A stretch of 64,000 nucleotides of DNA from Terfezia claveryi (Eukaryota; Ascomycota; Pezizomycetes; Pezizales; Pezizaceae), in assembly GCA_015179025.1 (NCBI GenBank), contig WHUX01000197.1:33406-97405 (forward strand). Direction: 5' to 3'. Position numbers and translations under genes: made by a program. This document shows, one piece after another, positions 12,116-23,112 of this stretch. The notes below the pieces were generated by a model. That model saw only the letters and a list, made by a program, of their open reading frames with translations, was not told the DNA's origin and made no database searches. Within the stretch, counting starts at the first letter, position 1. Every line of letters begins with the position of its first letter.

Positions 12116-12444
12116 CATCTCGCTCGTAGTTCTAGAGGTTTGTAGACTTGTGTTGGGGATAAAATCCGAATGCCCTTGGGAATATTGAGAAGTGTGCCCG
12201 CGCCAGCCGCCGTATTATTGTAGTTGGGATGGCCGGGAAACTTGGCGTATGCTGATCCACTCGACTGGGTATGATCAACCCCTCTTGGCAGCCCGCGGCT
12301 CGGGAATGCCTGGTAACTCGAGCTAGTGTTGTCTCGCAGCCAACCCGGCGCTATGCCTGTGCAGGCAATAGTCATATTTGGCTTCGTTGTCCCAAAGCCT
12401 GCGTACTTTGGTAGGGACGGAGCTCCTCCATTCGCCAGCTCCAC
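12115..12444 (-). CDS. 109-codon open frame repeated in both palindrome arms (hypothetical)
   Basis: An open frame starting near the palindrome spacer and running outward; the right arm carries the same frame at about 12860-13171 on the plus strand. The predicted peptide is not low complexity (contains CTGIAPGWLRDN, GHPNYNN and LLNIPKGIRIL). It could be a captured gene fragment or a chance frame. I recognise no family. Confidence 0.3.
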   Translation of the reverse strand: MELANGGAPSLPKYAGFGTTKPNMTIACTGIAPGWLRDNTSSSYQAFPSRGLPRGVDHTQSSGSAYAKFPGHPNYNNTAAGAGTLLNIPKGIRILSPTQVYKPLELRAR

Positions 12445-12467
12445 ATACTATGTCATGTATTCGCCGC

Positions 12468-12800
12468 GAGAAACCCATGCTTTTGAGGCACATATATATA
12501 TATATATATATGCGAGAAACGCAGGTTGTTGATGCTTATATGTATATATGCGAGAAACTCATGCTTTTGAAGCACATATATATGTATATAAGTATATACG
12601 AGAAACTCATGCTTTAGAGGCTTCTTTATATATGCGAGAAACTCGTGCTTTAGAGGCTTCTTTATATCTTCGAGAAACTCATGCTTTTGAGGCACACATA
12701 TATATATATCTATATATGCGAGAAACTCATGCTTTAGAGGCTTCTTTATATATCCGAGAAACTCATGCTTTTGAGACACATATATATATATATGTTTACA
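12468..12800. repeat. Minisatellite in the palindrome spacer
   Basis: Six to seven units of 45-65 bp built on GCGAGAAACTCATGCTTT followed by GAGGC and an (AT)n tract of varying length. It forms the non-palindromic loop between the two large arms. Confidence 0.85.
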
Positions 12801-13436
12801 GCATGCCTTCCTACAATATATACCAGCGGCGTATACATGGACGCATAGCGAGGTTGCGACTGGATCCGTCCCTACCAAAGTACGCAGGCTTTGGGACAAC
12901 GAAGCCAAATATGACTATTGCCTGCACAGGCATAGCGCCGGGTTGGCTGCGAGACAACACTAGCTCGAGTTACCAGGCATTCCCGAGCCGCGGGCTGCCA
13001 AGAGGGGTTGATCATACCCAGTCGAGTGGATCAGCATACGCCAAGTTTCCCGGCCATCCCAACTACAATAATACGGCGGCTGGCGCGGGCACACTTCTCA
13101 ATATTCCCAAGGGCATTCGGATTTTATCCCCAACACAAGTCTACAAACCTCTAGAACTACGAGCGAGATGAGAGCACTCTGCCAGGCCTCCGATATATAC
13201 ACGCATAGCTGACCTAGCTAATATGGTTCTTCTACCAGCAAGCAAGTTCAGTTGTTAAAGGCGAGAGCATTGCCAGGCCTCCGATATGTGTACGCACAGC
13301 TAACCGAGCTCATAGGGTTCTTCCAACGAGCGCGTAAGTTCAGCTGATATAGGTGAGAGCATTGGCAGGCCTCCGAGATGTGCGAGCATAACTGACAGGT
13401 TTGACGGGATTATCTAGGCTATACAGCAAATATGAG

Positions 13437-14662
13437 GACTGCCTTGCCTCCGAAGTCGCCAATGCCTTGCCTCCGCACTCGCCAATGCCTTGCCTCCGAA
13501 GTCGCCAATGCCTTGCCTGCGAAGTCCCCAATGCCTTGCCTGCGAAGTCGCCAATGCCTTGCCTCCGAACTCGCCAATGCCTTGCCTCCGAAGTCGCCAA
13601 TGCCTTGCCTGCGAAGTCCCCAATGCCTTGCCTGCGAAGTCGCCAATGCCTTGCCTCCGAAGTCGCCAATGCCTTGCCTCCGGAGTCGCCAATGCCTTGC
13701 CTCCGAACTCGCCAATGCCTTGCCTGCGAAGTCCCCAATGCCTTGCCTGCGAAGTCGCCAATGCCTTGCCTCCGAACTCGACAATGCCTTGCCTCCGAAC
13801 TCGCCAATGCCTTGCCTGCGAAGTCCCCAATGCCTTGCCTGCGAAGTCGCCAATGCCTTGCCTCCGAAGTCGCCAATGCCTTGCCTCCGAACTCGCCAAT
13901 GCCTTGCCTCCGAAGTCGCCAATGCCTTGCCTGCGAAGTCCCCAATGCCTTGCCTGCGAAGTCGCCAATGCCTTGCCTCCGAACTCGCCAATGCCTTGCC
14001 TCCGAAGTCGCCAATGCCTTGCCTGCGAAGTCCCCAATGCCTTGCCTGCGAAGTCGCCAATGCCTTGCCTCCGAAGTCGCCAATGCCTTGCCTCCGGAGT
14101 CGCCAATGCCTTGCCTCCGAACTCGCCAATGCCTTGCCTGCGAAGTCCCCAATGCCTTGCCTGCGAAGTCGCCAATGCCTTGCCTCCGAAGTCGCCAATG
14201 CCTTGCCTCCGGAGTCGCCAATGCCTTGCCTCCGAAGTCGCCAATGCCTTGCCTCCGGAGTCGCCAATGCCTTGCCCCCGAAGTCGCCAATGCCTTGCCT
14301 CCGAAGTCGCCAATGCCTTGCCTCCGAAGTCGCCAATGCCTTGCCTCCGAAGTCGCCAATGCCTTGCCTCCGAAGTCGCCAATGCCTTGCCTCCGAAGTC
14401 GCCAATGCCTTGCCTCCGAAGTCGCCAATGCCTTGCCTCCGAAGTCGCCAATGCCTTGCCTCCGAAGTCGCCAATGCCTTGCCTCCGAACTCGCCAATGC
14501 CTTGCCTCCGAACTCGCCAATGCCTTGCCTCCCAAGTCGCCAATGCCTTGCCTCCGAAGTCGCCAATGCCTTGCCTCTGAACTCGCCAATGCCTTGCCTC
14601 CGAACTCGCCAATGCCTTGCCTCCGAAGTCGCCAATGAACTCGCCAATGCCTTGCCTCCGAT
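13437..14662 (-). repeat. 23-bp minisatellite array, right palindrome arm
   Basis: Inverted counterpart of the array at 10697-11846, about 53 units. Unit order is similar but not identical: this arm has a longer run of uninterrupted GACTTCGGA-type units near 14270-14480. The arms have therefore diverged by unit gain, loss or exchange while the flanking sequence stayed almost identical. Confidence 0.95.
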
Positions 14663-15375
14663 ATCAACTCTACCATCCCTTCGCTTCGATATACCGCCAT
14701 GCGCAGTATTAGCCGTATTTGCCAGGAGCGAAGTAAGTCTAGGGCATCGTTGAATTATCTCCGCGGGTCTACGTCGGGGGCAGGTGGTATGGGCTGGGGT
14801 TGACGAGTCACATGGGGAGGTGGATGGGATGCGTGTTTATGTATATAAAGATTTCCAAATACAATTGTCATTTATTATCCTTGTTTGCAGGTGCGCCCTC
14901 AGTTATGTGTACGCTTGATAGCACAGGGCTGGCCTGTATTTTAGGGAAGCTAAAGGCCAACCCGTTCTAAACACAATAACTAAGGCATGGTTGGGGACCC
15001 AGGGAACTCGCAATGGGTGGGGTTGAACCTGCCCACCGCAGCGGGTATTCCCGAGCCGGGTTCGGCCCGTGGGGCATATTTGGCCTGGCCAACAGAGGCA
15101 GGGAAGGTGGACGCCTGGCGCCCGGAGGCAAGGAAGTTAGACACCTGGTGCCCCGAGGCAGGGAAGGTGGGCAGCTGGCCTCCAGAGGCAGGGTAGCGGG
15201 TGCCGGGCGTCCTGACGCAGAGGAGCTGAACACCTGGTGCCTAGAGGCAGCGAAGGCGTCAGGGCGCAAGGACTCGGGAGGTACGGCGTCAGGAGGACGG
15301 GTGTCCCGACGGTGGCCCACCAGCTTGTCAGTTTGCCTTTTGGGCGCCTGTGGCGTCAGCGGCACGAAAGGCAAA

Positions 15376-15558
15376 CTATTTTCTTTTCTGATGGTGATCG
15401 CTCACAAAATCTTCATCTATAAAAGCATAACCAGTTGCTCTACAGTCTACAAGTGCATGAGTTTGTATAAATAAGGTATCATTTATTAATTCCACTGAAA
15501 TAACAATATGACTACCATCCAACATATCTTCCTTAAGTACCTTAGACTGTAATGACAA
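15376..15558 (-). pseudogene. Aspartic protease N-terminal part, Gypsy element
   Basis: Reads HALVDCRATGYAFIDEDFV. The retroviral-type protease active site is normally D-C/S/T-G, so the Gly after Asp-Cys is replaced by Arg, a G-to-A-type change. The sequence stops matching at SDHH, where the palindromic insert begins. Confidence 0.75.
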
Positions 15559-15728
15559 ACTAGAAATACAAAATAGAGATGAAGAAAGTGGGGACCTCTC
15601 AATAGAGTGATCCTGCAGTTGAGAGGTTACTGAAAATCCTGAGGGGTATTGAGGGTATTGGGAGTATCAGGAGTAGTAAGAGGTGTAAGCTAAACCTCAG
15701 CTACACACTTAGGCTTATTATTCACCAG

Positions 15729-16838
15729 ACATTCTCTAGCCATATGTCCCACTCCTCCACAGTGGTAACAATGCCCTTCTGCCAGCCTTCTGGCTTGTTC
15801 TTTTGGGGAAAGGTGGCGGTAGTTGGCTGAGAGGTCCATGGGGCTTAGAGCGGTCCCACTGGTAGTAGATGTGGTAGATGGGGGGGTTGCTGGGGTAGCT
15901 GCGGCTGCTTGTGTTCTTGGTACAGGTTGGTGCTGTTAGGATGGGGCTGTAGGTCAGTGAGATTCGCCTTGTAGTTGGCATCAGCTAGTATCGAGGTCAT
16001 TGCAGAGAGTAGTGAATTCTGCTAATGTTGTAGGTTGGAGGTATACTGTGATTAGGTCATTCTTGAGACGTTAAGCTAATCCTCGCTTTAGAGCAGCCAG
16101 CCTAGAAACCTCATCCCATTGGACTTTAGCTGCATATCGTTAAAATTCGGTATAATAGGTAGAGAAATATCGAACTTCTTGCTGGATTGTGCTAAGCTTG
16201 GATTTGGCCTCCATAACCCTGTTAGGGTTGTCGAAGGCATTTTCTAAAACTGTAATTAATGTATTGAGGTCAGTCAAATCCACTCGGTTATTCTATACAT
16301 ATATGCAAGCATGGTCCAGCGCTCCTCCAGTAAGGCAATTAATGGCCAGACGGAGCTTGGCTTGTTCATCAGCGAAAGTTGCAGTATGCAAGCATAGTTG
16401 GGTTAAGAAAGCTTGGAGTTTGCTATGACTTCCATTGAATTCTTTTGGCTTGGGTATCTTTTCTCATGATGCTCTAGCAGGAGCAGTTCTAGCTAGGGCA
16501 GCAGCTATTGATCGGGCTTCTATGAGTTGTGTTTGTAAATCGTCTATGGCTTGTTGTTGGGCAGTAGCGTGATCTAGCACTACTTGTTATTCATCCTGGA
16601 GGTCTTGGATTTGTTGGTGTAGATCTGTGGTTTGTTGTGTCGGTGGAGGGACTTGGGCTGTGAGGGTCTGGACCTGGGTCATCAGGTCCGCTATTGCTGG
16701 ACCTAGTGTAGTAAGGAGAGTGCAGGTGTCATTGACCAGTTCGTTCGTGATATCAGTGGGGTTCTGAGGTACTTGCCAACGGGCAAGCAGCTGGGTGATC
16801 TGTGGAAGCAGTGTGGCAGGGGACATGGCTATGGACAT
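15729..16838 (-). pseudogene. Gag of the minus-strand Gypsy element
   Basis: The N-terminus at 16587-16838 has a glutamine-rich coiled-coil-like segment (ADLMTQVQTLTAQV...LHQQIQDLQDE). The C-terminus at 15729-15770 carries a perfect CCHC zinc knuckle (CYHCGGVGHMAREC), which binds the element's RNA during packaging. Frameshifts and stops break the middle. Confidence 0.75.
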
Positions 16839-16897
16839 GGCTATGAGTTCGTTTGGCTGTGGGTTCGCTCGGTGGAATAATTAGGTACGCAATGTAG

Positions 16898-17179
16898 TGT
16901 AACGGGGCGATGACTATGAGCTTATTCCAGGGAGCGCTTTGGCTATGAATTATGGATATAATATAGAGGGATCCTATGATAAGGAGGAATGTATGTATGT
17001 ATTCAGCACGGCTAAGATACAGGACGTTGCGTAAAGAAAGAGAATACAAGTGAGTAGGATTGGGGATGCTGATATAGGAATCAATCCCTGCGAGTTTACA
17101 ACAATACCCAAGCGCCCATACATTCCAACGAGTTCGCAGTTTCAGTCCAACGAGTTCGCAGTTTCAGTCTATGTTTAGT
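16898..17179 (-). repeat. 5' LTR of the minus-strand Gypsy element
   Basis: 282 bp, matching 6177-6458 with very few differences. It is followed on the plus strand by the CTACC target duplication. The internal sequence next to it reads CTACATT on the minus strand, the same type of CTACRTT start seen after the LTRs of the other Gypsy elements here, a likely primer-binding region whose tRNA I cannot assign. Confidence 0.88.
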
Positions 17180-17262
17180 CTACCTCAGGCTATTCCTAGT
17201 GCTATTATTCCTAGCCATCGGAGGCGCTGCCAGAGGAAAGCTACATAGCGTCCACGAGAGGA
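17180..17262 (-). pseudogene. Third lectin-like copy, proximal fragment (exon 2 region)
   Basis: Reads SRGRYVAFLWQR on the minus strand, homologous to GRYVTFFWQ in exon 2 of the lectin copies. Together with 5960-6176 it shows that the Gypsy element integrated between exon 2 and exon 3 of a third lectin gene copy. Confidence 0.65.
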
Positions 17263-17625
17263 AGAAGTGGATGAGGAAAGTAAGGAAAGGGGATACGGAA
17301 GTGACGGTCGACTCGGTGGACACGCTCGTCTAAGATAATCGGGAGTTGGAAGGAAAGAGCCGTGGTGGCGGAGGCTCACATTTATACAATGAATCTCTTT
17401 TGTTTTCTGTTTGTCGGGTCACCGACATCATTTTCCAAGAAAAGGCCCCCGACGTCGGCGAAAAGCGCATTCTATACCGCTCGATCTCCTGAGCAGGAAT
17501 ATACCAATTCTATAAGTTATCGATTCAATCTACAAAATCCCCCCGAGGGTCAAGTTTCTGCTTGCCTGGGACCGATTTTCTGGTTATCGCCTACGTACGT
17601 AGCAACCGCTGCTACTTGTGAGGTA

Positions 17626-19408
17626 CCCTTGCAAGCCTACTAGTGAGCAGCCACCGTCTAGTGCATATCCCTGCAAACCCCCTTGCAACAGCGTTTCCAG
17701 CCACACTCGTGATATATCATGAGCATAGTGATTCCAGCTAAATGCATAGCCATGGAAAAGAGTACGCTCTACAACATGGTTATGCTCATATCCCACCAAG
17801 GTCAACCGAAGACTCAATATTCCCCTTTCCAATATGACCTCCCCGAAGAGCCACCCCCACCCCCTCAACGCCTGTTATAGGCCGGGTATCCAGCAGGAGA
17901 GCCTATGACGACTAGAAGGCCATTTCCTGGTACCTATATTCATGTCAAAACAGCCTCTAGGGCAGCAGCCCCTAATATGACTAAATGGTATACAGGCAAC
18001 AACAATGCTCCAAAATGAACATTTTCAGAATTAACTAATTTACTTTATTTATGGTAGTCTGAACTCTCAACCCCCCCTCTCTCTGCAAATTCCCCTCTAC
18101 AGCATTCTCAAGCACTACGGGGAGGTCGCCAATAGCTTTAGAAGCTCCAATATTTATATATTCGGACTACCAATACCTGCCTTTGGCCTTCATGAATCGC
18201 TTCGATCTAGAGGGTTTGCCGGCCTCCTCCAGGGTTGTTTTAACCTGCTCACAGCAACTATATGCTCACGATCGACCTAGATTCCAACCTTTCTAACCTA
18301 GCTGCCCTAGATTTCCAATATCTACTCCAGCGTTAGTCTAGTGTCAGTCTAAAGATCTAGCCTAGCATCCCATTTAATGTCCAACCTAGTATCCAACCTA
18401 GTATGCAGTCCAACCTTATACTCAACCTAGCATCCAATCTAGCACTTAACTTGTGAAAAGGCCTCTAATTGCACTATAATTTCTACCCCCACATTATTAG
18501 TCTCGATCGAGAAATTATATTATGGTCGCTTTGATACTGGCCTTTCTTGAGGCATTTTAAATCCTTATAGTAACCGTGCACTTAGCGTAGGGTACTAGCA
18601 GAGCGGTGGTACTGAGGATGCTCTGGAGGAGAGCTTCAAGTTAGATCGAGGTGGATAGAGGAGAGGCATAATAGAGCTCTCAGAAGTAATTATTTGGGGA
18701 AATTAGTACCGTAAATTGGGACCTCTAGTTTTGGCATTTTGCATATTCCACCTTCAGCACCAGCAGCAACAGATGCTAGGTAGAGGTCTCCTAGTAGTTA
18801 TGGGCCTATTCGTGCAATATTCGGCCTATAGAGGGAGTAGAGAGAGAGCGTAGATATTGGGGGGGGGTCCTTGAAGGGGGGTATTGGAGGTCCCAAAACT
18901 ATTGAAAACCTATCCGTAGTGATTGAGAATGCTATAGAGGGAAAGGTTGCAGAGGGGAGGGGGTCGAGAGTTCAGACTACCATAAATAAAGTAAATTAGT
19001 TAATTCTGAAAATGTTCACTTTGGAGCATTGTTGTTGCCTGTATACCGTTTAGTCATATTAGGGGCTGCTGCCCTAGAGGCTGTTTTGACATGAATATAG
19101 GTACCAGGAAATGGCCTTCTAGTCGTCATAGGCTCTCCTGCTGGATACCCGGCCTATAACAGGCGTTGAGGGGGTGGGGGTGGCTCTTCGGGGAGGTCAT
19201 ATTGGAAAGGGGAATATTGAGTCTTCGGTTGACCTTGGTGGGATATGAGCATAACCATGTTGTAGAGCGTACTCTTTTCCATGGCTATGCATTTAGCCGG
19301 AATCACTATGCTCATGATATATCACGAGTGTGGCTGGAAACGCTGTTGCAAGGGGGTTTGCAGGGATGTGCACTAGACGGTGGCTGCTCACTAGTAGGCT
19401 TACAAGGG
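17626..19408. mobile_element. Foldback element with arms of about 490 bp
   Basis: 17626-18123 matches the reverse complement of about 18917-19408 at high identity. The ends read CCCTTGYAAGCCTACTAGTG on both sides and are flanked by TA (17624-17625 and 19409-19410). TA duplication suggests a Tc1/mariner or pogo-type non-autonomous element, but a TA dinucleotide alone is weak evidence. The 790-bp centre has CTAGCATCCAACCTAG-like short repeats and no transposase frame. Confidence 0.7.
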
Positions 19409-19410
19409 TA

Positions 19411-21050
19411 AGGGTTTGTATTTTAGTGTTAGCGCTTCTGAGGCTCTGAGGCTTCCCAAGCTTTAGTGGGGTTTTCGCTTGTGTTAGGTTGAAGTAATTT
19501 GGCAGCGCACTTTCTGTATTAGGGTGTTTTACTTAAAATACCCATTAAAAATACCAAAAATATTCATTTGTTTAGTTTGTTAAGGATTAGGAAGGAATAG
19601 CAGGGAGTAAGAATGACAAGTTGCCAGTCTATGGACCAGTTACAGATTGGGGACGAAAGTCTAAGCTCGTTACAGAGCTTAAAGAGGATAGAAAGGTTAT
19701 TAGAAAGGGCAGTATGTCTTGGATGAGGCAAAGGGCTGGGAGCTCTCTAAGAACATTTTGAGATTAAATGGGGAGGAGATATTGAAAAGGGCAGTTGAAA
19801 GGACAATTCAGAAAGCAAGAGAGGATAGAGCAGAAGATGAAGAAGGCTTGGCTCTATGGGCAACCTTTTTAGACCGAGACTCCCAAGGTTCGGAAATCGG
19901 GGAGCGAATATTTACATATGCTTGTTTGTGCGTCCTCCTGTTTTATGCCTGATTAGGATACTTTGACTGTCGTGCCAGACATTGGCATGACTCTCAAACT
20001 AAGAACCAGATGTTCTATAAAAGAAATCAAACTTTTTCAGTCTCTAAAGTCTTCTCTCTTCACGCAATAACCTGTTTACCAGCCTTATCCTCCTTGTATC
20101 TAATTATCCTATACAACTCCTCTCATTCTCTCTATCACCTGCGTCGCAGGTGATACTTAAACCTCTCTCACTCTCAGTGTAGCTCAGACTACCTCGTTCC
20201 TCGTAGACTCTGGTTTCGCCCAGGTCTCCTGCCACCTCGATCACACACTTATTCTCTTCTACGTATGCAATACTCCCACACTTGCGTGACTCCCCTTACG
20301 TGAGTATCAAATATATACCTTCCGGATCCGATCATAACATTTACTTGAGTATAGCTCAGACTACCTTGTCCTTGCCCTGATCTTCTTTATGTCTGCTTGC
20401 CTGACTCTGGTCTCACCCAAGTCGTCCTCTGTTCTTGACCATGTCTACCTACTTGACCTTGTCAACCATACCTTCACCTATCACTTGAATACTTACTACC
20501 CTGCCCTTAATCCCCATATACTACACTACTCATAACGTACCTTACATCTCCACAAGTCCCGCCCTACCTACTACTGGTAGTCTATGTTAGGGTTCATAAT
20601 ACTTAGTTAGAGGGGTTATGAGTATTAACTATCTACCATATTATAGTCTCGAGGCAGTAACTTAATTTTGGAGCAGCATTTACTTTGGCTATTCTATATA
20701 ATGTATGAGACTAGAAAGCTAGAAAGCTACTCTGGACTCAGGTCTACATTTTAATGGGTTGATCTTAGTCAGGAGAGGTTATAAGTTTTAATATATAGGA
20801 TATCAACTATTTACTATATTATAGCCTTAGGGCAGTGATTTAATCTAGGATCGGAATTTTCTTTGCCTAGAAATTTTTCCTTGATATTGAAATATTTATA
20901 AAGAAGCTCCAAGAGGAATTGGGTGCAAGGGGATCTATTTCTAGGGAAATTGATACCCTTCATGTCATAATTGTTGGAGAATGTAGTATTTCGAAGGTAT
21001 AGCAAGCTTGGCATTTTGGATTGTTGGACTCAACTCACATTTTGCAGCCT
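19411..21050. other. Intergenic, with a possible solo LTR; no firm gene
   Basis: A 77-codon frame at 19719-19952 is the only notable reading frame and matches nothing I recognise. The rest contains the possible LTR described separately and diverged duplications of a GTATAGCTCAGACTACC block near 20180 and 20345. Confidence 0.4.
19968..20339 (+). repeat. Possible LTR (372 bp)
   Basis: Begins TGTCGTGCCAGACATTGGCA and ends CATAACA, so it has TG..CA ends. It contains a TATA-like TCTATAAAAG at about 20014. The first 35 bp recur twice at 34.2-34.4 kb. No target duplication or adjoining coding region is seen. Confidence 0.35.
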
Positions 21051-21054
21051 GCTC

Positions 21055-22055
21055 TACTAACTACTTATAGGCTCATTCGGGGCCTTATAGGCTCGCACAG
21101 CGCCTGATAGACTTGATCCAGACAATATATGCTTGCTCCGGACGATATATGCTCGCTCAGTGCCTTATATGCTTGCTCCAGGAAATATAAGCTTGCTTGG
21201 TACCTTAAAGGTCTGCTGCGGGCAATATAGGCTCGCTCAGTGCCTTATATGCTTGCTCCGGACAATATTGGCTTGCTCGGTGGTGTCTTATATGCTTGCT
21301 CCAGGCAATATATGCTCGCCCGCTGCCTTATATGCTTGCTCCGGACAATATTGGCTTGCTCGGTGGTGTCTTATATGCTTGCTCCAGGCAATATATGCTT
21401 GCTCAGTGCCTCATATGCTTGCTCCGGGCAACATAGGCTCGCTCAGTGCCTTATATGCTTGCTCCGGACAATATTGGCTTGCTCGGTGGTGTCTTATATG
21501 CTTGCTCCAGGCAATATATGCTTGCTCGGTGCCTCATATGCTTGCTCAGTGCCTTATATGCTTGCTCCAGGCAATATAGGCTTCCTCGGTGGTGTCTTAT
21601 ATGCTTGCTCCGGGCAACATAGGCTCGCTCAGTGCCTTATAGCTTGCTCCGGACAATATTGGCTTGCTCGGTGGTGTCTTATATGCTTGCTCCAGGCAAT
21701 ATATGCTTGCTCGGTGCCTCATATGCTTGCTCCAGACAATATAGGCTCCCTCGGTGGTGTCTTATATGCTTGCTTCGGGCAATATATGCTTTATAGGAGC
21801 AAGCCTGTATTTCCCGGAGCAGGCCTATAAGGCACCGAGCGAGCATATATTGCCTGGAACAAGCATATAAGACACCACCGAGCAAGCCAATATTGTCCGG
21901 AGCAAGCTATAAGGCACTGAGCGAGCCTATGTTGCCCGGAGCAAGCATATAAGACACCACCGAGGAAGCCTATATTGCCTGGAGCAAGCATATAAGACAC
22001 CACCGAGCAAGCCAATATTGTCCGGAGCAAGCATATAAGGCACTGAGCGAGTATC
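21055..22055. repeat. Inverted minisatellite (foldback) array
   Basis: Units of about 38-45 bp built on TATGCTTGCTCCRGRCAATA and GCTCGCTCAGTGCCTTA run on the plus strand from about 21055 to 21795, then invert at about 21800 and run back to about 22055 as complementary copies. The asymmetrical arms (about 740 and 250 bp) could form a long hairpin. Confidence 0.85.
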
Positions 22056-22331
22056 TATAAGAGTCTGGGACCGAGAACAGTGTTGCGGCAGTGTTCCGGA
22101 ATGTTTTTGTTGAGATGTTCAAAAATCAATTTACATTCAAAAACAAATAACTTTTCTATATAGTATTACATATTCTGCTCCGAAGCCACTAGCGTATTGC
22201 ATAGCCTGTTTGGAATTTCACGCTAGGTCCCCCGAGCGCGGAGGACACTAGCGTGCAATTTCGGAGTAGGTTACTACCAGACTCTTAGCCGTAGCACTAA
22301 AATAATTACAGCGTAGGCACTAAGAGTCTGG
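22056..22331. repeat. Small inverted-repeat element(s) with AAGAGTCTGG ends
   Basis: TAAGAGTCTGG occurs at 22058 (plus), 22277-22287 (minus) and 22321 (plus). The first pair delimits a 230-bp MITE-like unit; the second pair forms a 55-bp imperfect palindrome with CGTAG and CTAA inner matches. The GC-rich core has CTAGGTCCCCCGAGCGCGGAGG. A similar end motif recurs at about 58507. Confidence 0.5.
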
Positions 22332-22487
22332 TCACGAGAGCACATATTTCCAAGAGAGAATGACTTGATTTATTTTCGAAATTTCAGCCACATGATTCCT
22401 TTCCTTATTCATCTTAGCTAAATCAAAAAATACCCCTCACATCAAAGTGAAGTTCCGCTTGGCGAATAACACGAAGCGATAATAAAC

Positions 22488-23112
22488 CTAAGGAAGCTCG
22501 GTGCTAGGAAGCTCGTAGTCCTTCCAACTTCGATCACCCAAAACCACAATCTCCAGGTGCTCGAACGTTCTAGGTACACCTTGAACGTTCACAACATCAG
22601 TATCCGCATCCAATCTAAGGAATCTTCCGGGGAAGGCCACAGATTCAATTGCGATGGTCGGAGCATGAAGTGGCGGTAAAGGCAACGGGACCCCCACTGG
22701 TGCGGGGACAATCTTAAACGTTTCATGGCTATATCTGCCAAATTGACCATTGACAGTACCAAAACCTTTGGCGACCTTGGTTCCGGCTGCACCTTCACGT
22801 CCTTCCAAACGGAGATACACATTCGGAAAGATTGCAGACTTGAATGCAACGGTGCCGTCACTGAATGTCTCGAGGATAAAGACGGCAATGTCAGGAAAGT
22901 ATCTGCCTTTATAATTCACGGCTTTACCCGACCCAGCAGGCTCGAACTTGTTGATACCTCTGCCGTTGAGGACGACGAAGCGAAGCGGGGCTTCAGCGGA
23001 ACGGATAAGCACGTATACTGGCGCAGACGACACGGCACTAGATGATATTTAGTGAAGTATCATGATATACTACCTCAAGCTTTACTTACCCTTTATCCTG
23101 AGTAGTAGCCAT
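22488..23112 (-). CDS. Beta-trefoil-like protein, 190 aa, two exons
   Basis: Exon 1 is 23090-23112 (ATG GCT ACT...), the intron 23038-23089 has a GTAAGT donor, a CTAAAT branch-like site and a CTAG acceptor, and exon 2 is 22488-23037; 573 nt in total, a whole number of codons. Two repeated units are visible: FVVLNGRG...VAFKSAIFPNVYLRLEG and IAIESVAFPGRFLRLDA...EHLEIVVL. This spacing of hydrophobic FPxxxLRL turns is typical of beta-trefoil folds such as AbfB arabinose-binding or fascin-like modules. There is no signal peptide, so it is probably cytosolic. No catalytic domain is attached. Carbohydrate or protein binding is an inference; it might equally be a protease-inhibitor-type trefoil. Confidence 0.7.

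Larger units (their letters stand above)
9939..15375. mobile_element. Large palindromic (foldback) insert in the Gypsy protease
   Basis: About 5.4 kb lies between the two halves of the Gypsy protease. Positions 10123-12421 match the reverse complement of 12865-15239 almost completely, giving two arms of about 2.3-2.4 kb around a 443-bp spacer. Each arm has, from outside in, a GC-rich block with repeated GACGCC and GGCGTC motifs, a moderately AT-rich block with TATATA, a 23-bp minisatellite array, a roughly 93-bp triple repeat, and a 109-codon open frame. The outermost junctions show CATCAGRAAAGAAA in inverted orientation (about 9930 and 15390), a possible short terminal inverted repeat. No transposase is visible, so it is non-autonomous or not a transposon. 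Confidence 0.75.
6177..17179 (-). mobile_element. Ty3/Gypsy chromovirus (minus strand), RIP-decayed, carrying a palindromic insert
   Basis: Two 282-bp LTRs (6177-6458 and 16898-17179) flank gag, protease, reverse transcriptase, RNase H, integrase and chromodomain remnants on the minus strand. A perfect 5-bp target duplication, CTACC, lies at 6172-6176 and 17180-17184. The insertion split a third lectin copy. Without the palindromic insert at about 9939-15375 the element would be about 5.6 kb, a normal Gypsy size. A purine tract (AAAGGGGGGATAG) lies just inside the 3' LTR. In-frame stops and frameshifts in most domains show it is dead. Confidence 0.9.

Noticed and set aside
12548..13171. 207-codon frame across the palindrome spacer
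   Set aside because: The first half is the spacer minisatellite; only the second half is non-repetitive and is already described as the mirrored frame.
9939..15375. A clear direct target duplication around the palindromic insert
   Set aside because: Only ATTTT-type AT-rich matches occur at the junctions, too weak to claim.
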